A DNA stretch of 64,000 bases from Luteimicrobium album (GCF_030161555.1 NZ_BSUK01000001.1:1550001-1614000); one strand, 5' to 3'. Shown: positions 44,798 to 54,434, counted from the stretch's first letter. Program-made: numbers and translations. Notes: generated by a model not told the origin, from the letters alone.

Positions 44798-45370
44798 TCA
44801 GGGGAGGAGGGCGAGCACCTCGTCCGTCGTCCCGGTCTCGCCGAGGCGCGGGAAGATGCGGCTGACGCTGTTCTCGTGGGCCTCGAGGCTGCGGTCGCCG
44901 ACGGCGTCCGTCACCACGGTCACGTGGTAGCCGTGCTCGTAGGCGGCGCGGGCGGTCGACTCGACGCCGATGCTGGTCGCGATGCCGGTGAGGACGATCT
45001 GCGTGACGCCGCGACGGCGGAGCTGGACGTCCAGGTTGGTACCGTGGAAGGCGCCCCAGTTGTGCTTGGTGACGACGGCGTCGCCGAGCGGCGCGAGCAC
45101 GTCGACGACCTGGTCCCAGCCCTCGGGCCGGGGCGTGGCCGTGCCGGCGCCGCGGGCGGCCTCGGTGCGGCCGGGGACGTCGTCGGGCCCGGAGAAGCTG
45201 ACGCGCACCAGGACGACGGGCAGGTCGTGGGCGCGGAACTCCTCGGCGAGGCGGACGGTGCGAGCGATCACGTCGCTCGCGGCGTGCGGCTGGGTCGGCA
45301 TCGACGCGATGCCGTTCTGCAGGTCGATGACGACGAGCGCAGACTTCGGGTCGAGAGTGGTGACTGCCAT
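44798..45370 (-). CDS. Isochorismatase-family cysteine hydrolase
   Basis: 190 residues. Catalytic Asp in ALVVIDLQNGIAS, Lys in DAVVTKHNWGAFHGTNLD and Cys position replaced: the usual G-x-x-T-x-x-C-V is GIATSIGVESTARAAYEHGY, with Gly-Val in place of Cys-Val. Loss of the nucleophile suggests altered chemistry, though Ser could act. Third gene of the marR-MFS-hydrolase operon, with an AAAGG RBS. Confidence 0.88.
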   Translation of the reverse strand: MAVTTLDPKSALVVIDLQNGIASMPTQPHAASDVIARTVRLAEEFRAHDLPVVLVRVSFSGPDDVPGRTEAARGAGTATPRPEGWDQVVDVLAPLGDAVVTKHNWGAFHGTNLDVQLRRRGVTQIVLTGIATSIGVESTARAAYEHGYHVTVVTDAVGDRSLEAHENSVSRIFPRLGETGTTDEVLALLP

Positions 45371-45417
45371 GAGGGTGGTGCCTTTCGTGGTGGTGCGGTC
45401 CGTACGGTGGGTGCAGG

Positions 45418-46869
45418 TCAGGAGGCGGCGCTCGTCGTCGTGCGCCCGATGCGGGTCAGCGACCGGTCGACGAGCACGAGGGCCAGGAACACGACGCCGC
45501 AGCCGAGCGTGAACCAGGCGAGGTCGTGCAAGCCGCCGGTCGTCGCGCGCTCGCCGAAGAACGCGGCCGTCGCGGCCGACGACGCGAGCGCACCCACGTA
45601 GGCGAACGTCCGGAGCAGGCCGGCGGCGGACGCCATCCGGGCGGGCTCGGCCTGGTGGTAGAGGGCGTTCTGGTTGGCGAGGCCGTTGAGGCCCTGCGGC
45701 AGGCCGAACACGAGCCCGATCGCGACGAGGAACCAGATCGCGGTGTCCCCGGAGACGAGCAGCAGGCCCGCGCAGACGAGGACCTGGAAGATCCCGCCCG
45801 CGACGAGCTTGCCGCGCACGGCCGCCCGCCGACCGGTGATCGCGGTCACGACGATCGCGGACGCGAACATCGGCATGAGCAGCAGCCCGGCCCCGGACGC
45901 GCTGAGCCCGCGCCCGGCCTCGAGCCACTGGGTGAACCCGTAGAGCAGCGAGTACTGGACGGTCGCGGCGAGGAACTGTCGGGCGTACGTGGCGAGCTGG
46001 GGGACGTTCCCGCCGAGGACCCGCAGGTCGACGAACGGGACGACGGCGCGCAGCTCGCGCCAGGCGAACCCTCCGCCGACGACGGCTGCCACGCCGAGCA
46101 GCCACGCGTCCGAGGCGTGCGGGTCCATGACGAAGAGCATGAGCGCGACGAGCGCACCCGAGAACAGCACCATCCCGGCCAGGTCGATGCCGCCGGGGCG
46201 GCGACCGCCCGCGCCCGTGGCTGCGCCGTCGTCGGCGGAACCGAGCCCGCGGGGCAGCCAGAGCGACCCGAGGACGAGGCACGCCGCTGACAGCGGGATG
46301 TTCACGGTGAACACCGACCGCCAGCCGGCGCCGGAGACGAGGAACCCGCCGAGCGTCGGGCCGATGACGGCGATGACCTGGTTGGAGATGGTCAGCGCGG
46401 ACAGGACGCCGTTCGGGCTCGGGTTGCCCGTGCGCTTCGACTCGCTGCGGATGAGGTACATCGACGCGGGGTAGCCGGCGCACGTCCCGAAGCCGAGGAG
46501 CACGCGCGCGAGGATCAGCACGCCGAGGTTCGGGGCGACCGCGCCGAGGACTCCGGCGACGCCCACGAGCCCCGTGCCGACGAGGAACAGGGTGCGCGGC
46601 CCGAACATGTCGATCAGCCGGCCGACCACGGGCTGCCCGACGGCGGTCGCGAGGTAGAGCGCGGTCACGAGCCACGCCGTCTGCGACGAGGCCACGCCGA
46701 ACGCGGTGGCGATCGGCACGAGCGCGACCGCCAGCATCGACGAGTTGATGGGGTTGAGGATCGACCCCAGGATCATCGGCGCGATGAGCCGGCGGTCGAA
46801 GCGGTCGGGTCGCGCGGGCGGAGTGGCGTGCTCCGACTGCGCCCGGCCGCGGTGCAGCAGCGACGTCAC
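45418..46869 (-). CDS. MFS multidrug exporter, EmrB/QacA (DHA2) type
   Basis: 483 residues, fourteen helices. ILNPINSSMLAVALVPIATAF in helix 1, WLVTALYLATAVGQPVVGRLIDMFGPR (motif A), LGFGTCAGYPASMYLI, ISNQVIAVIGPTLGGFLV (motif C). Exports drugs or other toxic compounds with protons. GTG 46869 overlaps the marR stop (GTGA), so regulator and pump are made together and the pump is autoregulated through MarR. Confidence 0.92.
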   Translation of the reverse strand: MTSLLHRGRAQSEHATPPARPDRFDRRLIAPMILGSILNPINSSMLAVALVPIATAFGVASSQTAWLVTALYLATAVGQPVVGRLIDMFGPRTLFLVGTGLVGVAGVLGAVAPNLGVLILARVLLGFGTCAGYPASMYLIRSESKRTGNPSPNGVLSALTISNQVIAVIGPTLGGFLVSGAGWRSVFTVNIPLSAACLVLGSLWLPRGLGSADDGAATGAGGRRPGGIDLAGMVLFSGALVALMLFVMDPHASDAWLLGVAAVVGGGFAWRELRAVVPFVDLRVLGGNVPQLATYARQFLAATVQYSLLYGFTQWLEAGRGLSASGAGLLLMPMFASAIVVTAITGRRAAVRGKLVAGGIFQVLVCAGLLLVSGDTAIWFLVAIGLVFGLPQGLNGLANQNALYHQAEPARMASAAGLLRTFAYVGALASSAATAAFFGERATTGGLHDLAWFTLGCGVVFLALVLVDRSLTRIGRTTTSAAS

Positions 46870-47318
46870 GAGCGGATCAGTCTCTCCATGAGGGCGATGG
46901 CCTCGGCGAGGGTGTGACGCTCGTCGGCGTCGAGGCCGTCGTGCAGGGCCTGGGTGAGCCACTCGTGGCCGGCCTGGCGGCGCCCCTCGAACACCTCCTG
47001 CCCCGCGGGCGTGAGGGTGACGAGCTGACGGCGGCCGTCGTCGGGGTCGGGGGTGCGGAGCACGTAGCCGCGCTCCTCGAGGACGCCGAGGGTCGCCGCG
47101 ACCGACTGGGGTCGCACGCGCTCGGCGCTCGCGAGCACGCTCGCCGTCGCGGGACCGTGCTTGCCGAGTCGGCTGAGCAGCGCGGTCTGCGAGGGGGTGA
47201 GCTCGTGGTTGTCGGACATCTCGAGCAGCCGCCGGCGCAGCTGCCCGACGACGGAGCGCAGCTCGCGGGCGGTGCGCGCGGCGTCGTCGGCGAGGGCCGG
47301 GTCGGGCGAGGTGGTCAC
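46866..47318 (-). CDS. MarR-family regulator
   Basis: 150 residues. ARELRSVVGQLRRRLLEMSD, ELTPSQTALLSRLGKHGPAT, VRPQSVAATLGVLEERGYVLR (recognition helix, wing), PDDGRRQLVTLTPAGQEV. First gene of the marR-MFS-hydrolase unit; GTG 47318 sits 6 nt behind the -10 TATTGT of a near-consensus promoter, giving a leaderless message. Confidence 0.92.
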   Translation of the reverse strand: MTTSPDPALADDAARTARELRSVVGQLRRRLLEMSDNHELTPSQTALLSRLGKHGPATASVLASAERVRPQSVAATLGVLEERGYVLRTPDPDDGRRQLVTLTPAGQEVFEGRRQAGHEWLTQALHDGLDADERHTLAEAIALMERLIRS

Positions 47319-47324
47319 CCCACG

Positions 47325-47353
47325 ACAATAGGCAGGGATAACTGCACAGTCAA
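47325..47353 (-). promoter_or_regulatory. Near-consensus promoter of the marR-MFS operon
   Basis: On the minus strand TTGACT, 17 bp, TATTGT, then 6 nt to GTG. The spacer holds CTGTGCAG-like half-symmetry that may be the MarR site. Confidence 0.75.
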
Positions 47354-47386
47354 CCCTGTCGATACCCCCGACCCGGCGGCCCGCTG

Positions 47387-47902
47387 TCACTCGGTCCGCA
47401 GCACCTCGGCCAGGAACCGGGCCGAACGTTCCTGCAGGCCCGCGATCCGCCGCTCGATCACCGCGGCGCGAAGGTCGGCGTCGTCCCGTCCCGTCTCGGC
47501 GAGCGTCGGACGGCGCCGCACGTTGCGCGAGCACAGGAACTCCGTGCACAGCAGGGTGCCGACGGTGTTGCCGCGGCGCCCGGAGGCCCCGGCGCGGCGC
47601 GCGACGTAGAGCGACACGTCCTCGGTGTGGACGACGTCCTCGCACCACGCGCAGACGCCGCTGCGCCGGGTCCGGAGCGCGGGGTCGGTGGCGCGCAGCA
47701 GCACGCCGGTGGGGCCGCCGTCGAGCGCGGTGCCCGGGACCACGGCGTACGCGAGCAGCGGGGCCTTGCGGTCGACCCAGCCCAGGTAGTCGAGGCGATC
47801 CCAGTCCAGGGCGGACAGGTCGGGGATCGTGGCCTGGGCGGCCTCGCGGCGCGACGCGTTCACGAACGACGCGCGGATCTGCTTCTCGGTCAAGGGGTGC
47901 AT
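47387..47902 (-). CDS. FBP-domain (FusB-like treble-clef) protein
   Basis: 171 residues. LTEKQIRASFVNASRREAAQ, LDWLGWVDRKAP-type core (here YLGWVDRKAPLLAYAVVP), then zinc site CAWCEDVVHTEDVSLYVARR and GNTVGTLLCTEFLCSRNVRR. Such proteins are related to EF-G-binding FusB (fusidic acid resistance) and act on the ribosome-EF-G complex; a housekeeping role is assumed. ATG 47902 with no strong RBS. Confidence 0.85.
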   Translation of the reverse strand: MHPLTEKQIRASFVNASRREAAQATIPDLSALDWDRLDYLGWVDRKAPLLAYAVVPGTALDGGPTGVLLRATDPALRTRRSGVCAWCEDVVHTEDVSLYVARRAGASGRRGNTVGTLLCTEFLCSRNVRRRPTLAETGRDDADLRAAVIERRIAGLQERSARFLAEVLRTE

Positions 47903-48251
47903 GGGGGTGCTTTCCGGTCGGTCGGGCGCCGTCGCCCGGGCACGCGGCAACGTGTCGAAGAGACGACGGCGGCGCTCACCTCGCTGACCGCGGCAGGCGG
48001 ACGGCGGGAGCGCGGGAGGACGACGACACGGCCCGCGTCGTGCGCCCGTGACCGGTGGCCGGGAAAGGCCGGGTCAGCGCACGGGGCGGGCCGACGGACT
48101 GCCCGAGCAGGCCGTCGCGGCCACCCCACAACCTGCGGTGACGCCCTGCATCCGCTCGCTCCTCGTCCGTCGGTGTCCTCGGTCGCGGCGCGACCGGCCC
48201 GTCCAGTGTGCCTCACGACGGCGCGGGCCGGGGCCCGGATTTCGCGCGGAG
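47903..48251. other. Intergenic region
   Basis: 349 nt between an FBP-domain gene and a RibD-like reductase, both on the minus strand. No convincing ORF, RNA or repeat was seen; a weak stem (TGGCCGGGAAAGGCCGG) near 48060 could be a terminator. Confidence 0.45.
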
Positions 48252-48836
48252 TCAGTTCGCGATGACGTCGTGGTCGAGCTGCACGACGCCCGACGCGAAC
48301 CGCCGCACGCCCGTGAGCCGCAGGTCCACGCGCTGGTCGCGAGGCAGCGCGGGCAGGCCCCCGCCGACGCTCACGGGGAACACGCACAGGCTCACCGCAT
48401 CGACGAGGCCCGCGGCGAACGCGGCCGCGGCGAGCGTCGGCCCACCGACCGCCACGTCGTGGTCCGCCGCAGCGACGAGCGCGCGCACCTCGTCCGGGTC
48501 GAAGCGCTCGACGAGGTCCGTCCGGGGCGTCGAGACGTCGTCGAGCGTGGCCGAGTACACGATCTTGTCGGCCGCCCGCCAGATCCGCGCGAAGTCACGG
48601 ACGGCGGCCGAGTCCTCCTCGGGCTCGCCGGGCGCCGGGTGGTCGGGGGCGATCGTCTGCCAGGGCGTCATCACCTCGTACATGCGCCGCCCGTACAGGT
48701 ACGTCCCGACGTCGCGGCTCTGGTCGTTCACCGCGGCGTGGAGCTCCTCGTCGGGCATGGCCCAGTCGAAGCGGCCGTCCGCGTCGACCGCGTAGCCGTC
48801 GAGGGACACGAGCATGAGGTACCGCAGGCGTGCCAT
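48252..48836 (-). CDS. Dihydrofolate-reductase-like (RibD C-terminal domain) protein
   Basis: 194 residues. RYLMLVSLDGYAVDADGRFD, TYLYGRRMYEVMTPWQT, ALVAAADHDVAVGGPTLAAA and LCVFPVSVGGGLPALP, typical of the small DHFR/RibD family, which reduces NAD(P)-dependent substrates that are usually not folate. ATG 48836. Confidence 0.85.
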   Translation of the reverse strand: MARLRYLMLVSLDGYAVDADGRFDWAMPDEELHAAVNDQSRDVGTYLYGRRMYEVMTPWQTIAPDHPAPGEPEEDSAAVRDFARIWRAADKIVYSATLDDVSTPRTDLVERFDPDEVRALVAAADHDVAVGGPTLAAAAFAAGLVDAVSLCVFPVSVGGGLPALPRDQRVDLRLTGVRRFASGVVQLDHDVIAN

Positions 48837-48886
48837 GGTCGTCCTTCCGCCGTCCTGCCCGGGTAGACCCGACCCGGACGGGTGAC

Positions 48887-49324
48887 TCATCGGAGCGCGT
48901 GGGCCTCGGGGTCGAACCGGCTCGTCGCGCGTGCGGCGCGGCCGCGGCCGCGGAGGGTCGGGGGCAGCGTGGCCGCGACGGTCGCCGCCACGGTCAGCGC
49001 CACCCCGGCGACGACGACGGCGCCCAGCGGGCCGCGGACCGCGCCGTCCTCCCGGTGGCCCCGGACCGCGTGGTTCGACTGCCACGAGAGGACGGACCGG
49101 TTCGACTGCCCCGACAGCACTGACGCCGCCGACTGGAACGACCCGATCGACAGCCAGGACATCGCGGAGCCGATCGACGACGACGACGCGAACGAGCCCA
49201 CCGACGCGAACGACAGGACCGAGCCGACGGACCCGATCGACAGGACGGAGCCGTTCGAGGCGATGGACAGGACGCTGTCCTGCGACCACAGGGACCAGCG
49301 GGACGCCGAGCGTGCAGCAGCCAT
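48887..49324 (-). CDS. Serine-triplet (S-x-x) repeat membrane protein
   Basis: 145 residues. From residue 8 to 83 every third residue is serine without exception: 26 consecutive S-x-x triplets, with hydrophobic residues (V, L, I, F, W, A, G) at most other positions, e.g. SVLSIGSVGSVLSFASVGSF. A basic segment AVRGHRED follows, then a membrane helix LGAVVVAGVALTVAATVAA and an Arg-rich tail. No named family recognised. The strict three-residue period suggests a continuous helical or solenoid-like rod on the N-terminal side of a membrane anchor. ATG 49324. Confidence 0.75.
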   Translation of the reverse strand: MAAARSASRWSLWSQDSVLSIASNGSVLSIGSVGSVLSFASVGSFASSSSIGSAMSWLSIGSFQSAASVLSGQSNRSVLSWQSNHAVRGHREDGAVRGPLGAVVVAGVALTVAATVAATLPPTLRGRGRAARATSRFDPEAHALR

Positions 49325-49430
49325 AGGCCCATCATCTCGCGGGGCGTCGGCAGGCTCAGGCCGGCCGCGACGCGGGCCAGCCCTGCGTGAGGCGATCGAA
49401 GATCTCGTCGAGTGCCGCCACGACGTTGTC

Positions 49431-49697
49431 TCAGGAGCGTCCGACGCCGTCGTACTCCCCGCGCGCCTCGCGCAGGCGCTCGACGAGCTGCTCCGCCGCG
49501 CCGAGCGTGCCTGACGACGTCGGCAGGGGCAGGCGCCCGGTGTCCTGCTCGAAGCGCGCGAGGAGGTGGTCGAGCAGGCCGGCGCGGTTCGCGTCGAACT
49601 GCTCGGGTTCGTGCTCCCTCACCTGCAGCGCCGCTGAGACGCCCGCCACGATGCCGATCAGGGCGTCGAGGTCCTCGTCGGACAGTCCGCTCGTCAG
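49431..49697 (-). CDS. Small hypothetical protein, start uncertain
   Basis: About 88 residues with helices (LSDEDLDALIGIVAGVSAAL, ANRAGLLDHLLARFEQD). No usual start: an RBS GGGAGGCG is followed by CTG 49697, or a base has been lost nearby. Not recognised. Between the S-x-x protein and the DinB gene. Confidence 0.4.
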   Translation of the reverse strand: MTSGLSDEDLDALIGIVAGVSAALQVREHEPEQFDANRAGLLDHLLARFEQDTGRLPLPTSSGTLGAAEQLVERLREARGEYDGVGRS

Positions 49698-49738
49698 GTC
49701 TCGCCTCCCGTGGCCCTCGCTTCCCAGGCGGCAGTCGG

Positions 49739-50242
49739 TTAATCGCCGACGGCCCCGTCGATCCGCTCGCGCAGCAGGTCGGCGTGGCCGTTGTGGCGCG
49801 CGTACTCCTCGAGCACCTTGACGACGCACCACCGCACGGACCGGGCGCCCGAGCGCGTCGGGTCCTCGAGGCTGTGCCGCGCGAGCAGCGCGTCGACCGT
49901 GCGCTGCTTCTCGCGCCACCGCGTCATCGACGGCTCGACCATGGTCGCGTTGATGCCGAGGATGTCGCCGTCCGGGTCGTCGTCGGGACAGTAGAGCGGC
50001 TCGACGGGCGCGGGGCCGAGCGCGCCCTCGAGGTACCAGTGCTCCATCTCGGTCAGGTGCCGCACGAGCCCCAGCAGCGACAGGTCCGACGGCGGCACCG
50101 ACAGTTCGACGAGCTGCTCCGGGGTGAGGTCGGCGCAGCTGCGCGCGAGGGCGTCGCGGTGGAACGCGAGCCAGCCGAGGAGCAGCTCGCGGTCGTCCGC
50201 GAACGGCTCGGGCTCGTCGAGGGCCGGCCTCTTGGACGTCAC
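49739..50242 (-). CDS. DinB/DUF664-family protein
   Basis: 167 residues, four-helix bundle: LLLGWLAFHRDALARSCADLT, SLLGLVRHLTEMEHWYLEG, RSVRWCVVKVLEEYARHNGHADLLRERID. Metal-binding His in HLTEMEHW and the C-terminal HNGHAD. Often thiol-transferase or damage-related, though function is unknown in most. GTG 50242. Confidence 0.88.
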   Translation of the reverse strand: MTSKRPALDEPEPFADDRELLLGWLAFHRDALARSCADLTPEQLVELSVPPSDLSLLGLVRHLTEMEHWYLEGALGPAPVEPLYCPDDDPDGDILGINATMVEPSMTRWREKQRTVDALLARHSLEDPTRSGARSVRWCVVKVLEEYARHNGHADLLRERIDGAVGD

Positions 50243-50280
50243 GCTCCCGACGCTAGACCCCCGGCCCCGACCAGGCGCGG

Positions 50281-50894
50281 TCAGTGCCGGACGCGGTAGC
50301 GCAGGTGCGAGACGGACGGGGTCACGCGGGACTCGAGCAGCTCGAGCTCGAGCGGTCCGACCCCTCGAACAGCCGCTCGCCGGCGCCGAGGGTCCGCGGG
50401 ACGACGTGCAGCCACAGCTCGTCGATCAGCCCGGCCGCGAGGAACTGGTTCACGGTCGACGCGCCGCCCGACACGTCGACGGGCCGGTCGCCCGCGACCT
50501 CCTGCGCGCGCCGCAGCGCCGCCTCGACACCGTCCGTCACGAAGTGGAAGGTCGTCCCGCCCTCCATCTCGATGCTGTCGTGCGGGTGGTGCGTGAGCAC
50601 GAAGACCGGCGCGTGGTACGGCGGCTCGTCACCCCACCAGCCGCGCCAGTCGCGGAAGCGCTCGTCGTCGTCCCAGCCGCCGCGCACCGGGCCGTACATG
50701 TTGCGGCCCATCACGTACGCGCCCGCGGTCGTGAGCGACGCGATCTCCGCGTCGTGCTGGCCGGCCTCGTCGAACATCCACGGCGCCATGAGCTTCGCGA
50801 CGCCGTCCACCCCGATCGGGTTCTCGACGCTCTGGTCGGGCCCCGCGGCGTACCCGTCGAGCGACACCGCCATCCCGCACGTCACCGTTCCCAT
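50281..50894 (-). CDS. Dihydrofolate-reductase-like (RibD C-terminal) protein, frameshifted
   Basis: 204 residues after repair. GMAVSLDGYAAGPDQSVENP, AYVMGRNMYGPVRGGWDD, FVLTHHPHDSIEMEGGTTF, VDVSGGASTVNQFLAAGLID and VVPRTLGAGERLF. One C lost at 50361-50364; repaired, the end reads GVGPLELELLESRVTPSVSH and stops at 50281. Distinct from the homologue at 48252. Confidence 0.88.
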
Positions 50895-50963
50895 GTGTCC
50901 TGCCTCTCGTCGTCGTTGCTGGAGATGACCGCCGCGGCCGCCCGAACTCATCGGTCCAGACCT

Positions 50964-50996
50964 CGCGACGTAGGCCTCCGGGAGCCCTACTTCGCG
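50964..50996. repeat. Dispersed palindromic element, divergent copy C
   Basis: CGCGACGTAGGC / GCCCTACTTCGCG stem with an 8-nt loop; shares CTACTTCGCG with copies A and B. Just past the 3' end of the panE-like gene. Confidence 0.5.
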
Positions 50997-50998
50997 AC

Positions 50999-52081
50999 CT
51001 ACCCCGTCGGGAGGCCTCCTTCGGCGAGGTCGAGGAGCCGGGCGAGGTCGTCGGGGGTCATCGAGCTGGGCGGGCGGCGGTCGACGGCGGCCTGGCGCGC
51101 CAAGCGCTGGACCGTCGCGTTGAGCGGCGCGGGCATCCCGGCGAGCCGCGCCAGCAGGACGATCTCACCGTTGAGGTAGTCGGTCTCGATGGACCCGTCG
51201 CCGCGCGCCACCGACTGCCACGACGAGCCGCCGACGACGTCGGGCATCCCCGGGACGGGCCGCACGTCGAACACGTCCCCGCGCCAGGCGTCCTCCTCGG
51301 CGTCGGTCGCCCACGCGATGCCCGACGCGCGGTACACGCCCTCGGCCTCCGCCACCAGCCGCGAGGCGAGCGGCCCGATCGGTCCGATCGCACCGTCGGC
51401 GCCGAGCAGCGCCTGGAGCGCGTTCGCGAGGTTCTGCAGGAGCTTGCGGTGCTTCCAGCGCAGGACGTCGTCCACGGCGTGCACCGTGAACGTCGCCGCA
51501 CCCCAGTCGTCGGCGAGGGTGTCGAGGATGGCCCGGTCGGCGTCGTCGGAGGGGCGGGGAGCGCCGGGCGGGTAGGCGCCGACGATGAACGTGCCGCTGT
51601 GCGGCGCGATCCGTACCGCGGTCTCGCCGGCGACGAGGTGGGTCGCGGGCAGCCACACGCACGCGCCGAGCACGCGTTCGAAGAGCCGCAGCGCCATGCG
51701 TTCGGCGGCGACGCCGTTGGTCAGGGCGAGGATCGGGAGCAGCTCGCCGGCGGTGCCGACCGGCGGGTCGTCGGGGTCGGCGTCGGCCGCGACGACCGGC
51801 GCGTCGACCCACGTCTGCAGGGCGGCGGGCGCCTGGTGCGTCTTCGTGGCCAGCACGAGCACGTCGTCGGTGCGCAGCCGGGCCTCGGCCGGGGTGCGGG
51901 CGACCTCGACGCGGACGGTGACGTCGTCGTCGGGGGAGCGGAGCCGGTAGCCGGATCGCTCGATCGTGTCCGCGGTCGCGCCGCGCGCGACGAGCAGGGG
52001 CGGGTGGGCGGGTGAGTGCTGGGCGAGGCGTGCGGCGAGAGTCCCGCCGATCGCGCCTGCGCCGACGACGACGTAGCGCAT
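50999..52081 (-). CDS. Ketopantoate reductase-like (PanE/ApbA) dehydrogenase
   Basis: 360 residues. MRYVVVGAGAIGGTLAARLA (GxGxxG), VLVLATKTHQAPAALQTW, LPILALTNGVAAER, KHRKLLQNLANALQALLG (catalytic Lys region), NGEIVLLARLAGMPAPLNATV (NGE motif). NADPH reduction of 2-ketopantoate or a similar 2-keto acid; the many paralogues in soil actinomycetes make the substrate uncertain. Confidence 0.85.
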   Translation of the reverse strand: MRYVVVGAGAIGGTLAARLAQHSPAHPPLLVARGATADTIERSGYRLRSPDDDVTVRVEVARTPAEARLRTDDVLVLATKTHQAPAALQTWVDAPVVAADADPDDPPVGTAGELLPILALTNGVAAERMALRLFERVLGACVWLPATHLVAGETAVRIAPHSGTFIVGAYPPGAPRPSDDADRAILDTLADDWGAATFTVHAVDDVLRWKHRKLLQNLANALQALLGADGAIGPIGPLASRLVAEAEGVYRASGIAWATDAEEDAWRGDVFDVRPVPGMPDVVGGSSWQSVARGDGSIETDYLNGEIVLLARLAGMPAPLNATVQRLARQAAVDRRPPSSMTPDDLARLLDLAEGGLPTG

Positions 52082-52185
52082 CCGGCCACCTTGTCACACC
52101 GGCCCGCCCGATCCTGACGGTTTCCCAGCGCTCCGAGGCCGTCGGGCGGGAGGGGAGCCCCGCCCGACGGCGCCGGGTCAGCGGG

Positions 52186-54293
52186 TCAGAGCCCGTGCGT
52201 CGGCTGCACCCACGTCGAGGGCGCGGGCGGCGCGACGACCGTGGGCCGGTCGTTGCACGTGATCGCGTTCGGCGTGTACGGGGCGAGCCAGTTGGTGCCG
52301 GCGTGGAACTCGTTCGTGTCCACGCCGTCGTTGCCGCCGAGGTCGTCGATGCCGAACTCGGAGCCCGCGGCCGTGAAGTTGAACGAACCGCAGTTGTTCA
52401 CGCCCCACCACCCGATGTTGCGGACGTCGGTGTTCTGGATCGTGGCGTGGCCCGCGGCCCGGGCGATGAGCACGTCGGTGCCGGCACCGTCGACGCGGAC
52501 GTCCTTGATGTGGACGTTCGGCACCGAGACCTGGTCCTTGACGCCGTAGTCGGACACCACCATGAGCGCCGCGTACGTGTTGTCGAGGAAGTGGTCGCCG
52601 GTGATCTCGATGTCGGCGTCGATGCTCTTCTCGAGCGCGTAGATCCACAGCGCGCCGAGCCCGAAGTCCCAGTTCAGCTCGAGCGGGCCGCCGCGCACCG
52701 TCGTGTTGTCCGCGACAGCGATCGTCCCCGCGAACGCGGTCGCGCCGAAGCGGGAGCCGATCTGGATCGCCGAGCCCTCGCGGATCGGGTCGGACACGAG
52801 GTTGTTCGACACCGTGAGATCCCGGCCGCCGTACAGCGCGATGCCGTTCGCGAGGGCCGGCGTCTGGACGGTGTTGTGGTCGAACGTGTCGTTCGCGTCC
52901 TCGGTGCCGTCGGACCACATCGCCATCGCGTCGTCGCCCGTGTTGCGGAACGAGTTGTTGCGCACGACCGAGCCCGTGACCCCCGTGTGGAAGTTCAGGC
53001 CGTCGGCGATCTGGTCGGCGATGACGTTGTTCGTGATCGTGAGGTTCTTCATCGGGCCGTCGAGCCAGATGCCGACCTTGGTGTGGTGGATGTACAGGCC
53101 GTCGATCGACGAGTTGCTCAGCGCCCCGCCGATCCCGTTGACCTGGTCGGTGTCGATGCGCTCGCGGACGTCGCCCTCGATCGCGAACCCGGACAGGTGC
53201 ACGTTCTTCGAGCCGCCGTCGGCCGCGGACTTCCCGTAGAAGCCGACGCCGGTGTGGACGGAGCCGTCGGCCGCGGGCTTGTCGAGCGTGACCTGGTGGC
53301 CCTTGATGATCGTGTACCAGGAGCCGGCGCCCTCGATCGTCACGTCGTCGACGACGATGTGCCGGTTCACCTGGTAGGTGCCCGCCGGGATGTAGACCTT
53401 GAGGTGCGCCTTCTTGGCGAACGCGATGGCCTTCTCGATCGCCGGTGCGGAGTCGCGCTTGCCGGTCGGGTCGGCGCCGAACAACAGGACGTTCGCGGCG
53501 ATCAGGTCGAACTTGGGGGCGGCGACCTGCTGGGTGTCGAGGAGGTCGATCGTGGTGGTGGTGGCGGCCGTCGCGTTCTTCGGCACCGCGAGACGGACCG
53601 TCGTCCCCGCCGGGAGGGTCCGGCCGAGGAGCACCCGCTGCTCGTCGTAGAAGTGGTTGGGCCGGAACGGCGCGGCGAACGTCGTCGTCGTGCCGGGGGA
53701 GCAGTTGCACTCCACGGTCCACCAGTCGGGCTGGATGGACGTCGTGAGGGTGGGGTCGTTGGTGAACGGGTACGCGTTGTAGAGCCACGCGTACTGCGAG
53801 GTGAGCGTGATCGTCTTGTTCAGCGGTAGCAGGCTCTTGCCCGACGACGTCACCGTGAGCGGGGAGGTGATCCCACCGCCCTTCGGCGCGTCCGGGATCG
53901 AGTAGCGGACCGTGAGGGCGTTCGTGGCCTTCGCGAGCGTGAACTCGACGTACTGGCCGCGGGCGAGGCTCACCGCGGAGCGCCCGGAGGCCTCGGCGGG
54001 AAGCGTGTAGGCGTCACGGCCCGGCCCGATGACCGTGCCGTTCGTGGCCGCGTTCTCGGCCTCGTACTCGGTGACGCCGAGGGATGCGCCGCGCCCCGTC
54101 GTGAGGGACGGGTCGATGCCCGCCGTCGTGACTTTGGTGGGGGCGGGCGTGGACGGTGTGCCGTGGGCGAGCGCCGTGCCGCCCGTGGTGGCGGCCAGAC
54201 CGATCGCCGTCGTCAGGGCCGCGGTCGTCGCGACGGCGCGGGCGGTGACCGCGCGTCGTCGTGACCGGCCGGGCCGGGGAGCTGTCGTGTCAT
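52186..54293 (-). CDS. Secreted alpha-1,3-glucanase-like beta-helix enzyme (GH87-related), frameshifted in the signal
   Basis: 702 residues after restoring one G in the run 54276-54279. ATG 54293 gives an Arg-rich n-region and the signal peptide TAALTTAIGLAATTGGTALA. An N-terminal carbohydrate-binding-like beta-sandwich (YEAENAATNGTVIGPGRDAY, SGRSAVSLARGQYVEF) precedes a right-handed beta-helix with GADPTGKRDSAPAIEKAIA, IADGLNFHTG and NTGDDAMAMWSDG; the DG and DD pair match the catalytic Asp arrangement of GH87. Likely degrades fungal or bacterial alpha-glucan. Single gene; a dyad lies about 145 bp upstream. Confidence 0.8.
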
Positions 54294-54434
54294 CGTCGAC
54301 TCGTCTTCTCTCGGTGGAGCCGGCGGCCGCTCGGGCCGCAGCCGCGTCGTCGCGGGCTGGGGCGAGCGTAGGCCCGCGCGCAGGAACACCACAAGGTGCA
54401 AGCACGGAACCGTCATCGAACTGTGAGTTTTTTG

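Noticed and set aside
45418..47328. 636-residue frame suggesting a regulator-MFS fusion
   Set aside because: Its first 150 residues are out of frame with the clear MarR gene on the same strand; the MFS starts at GTG 46869.
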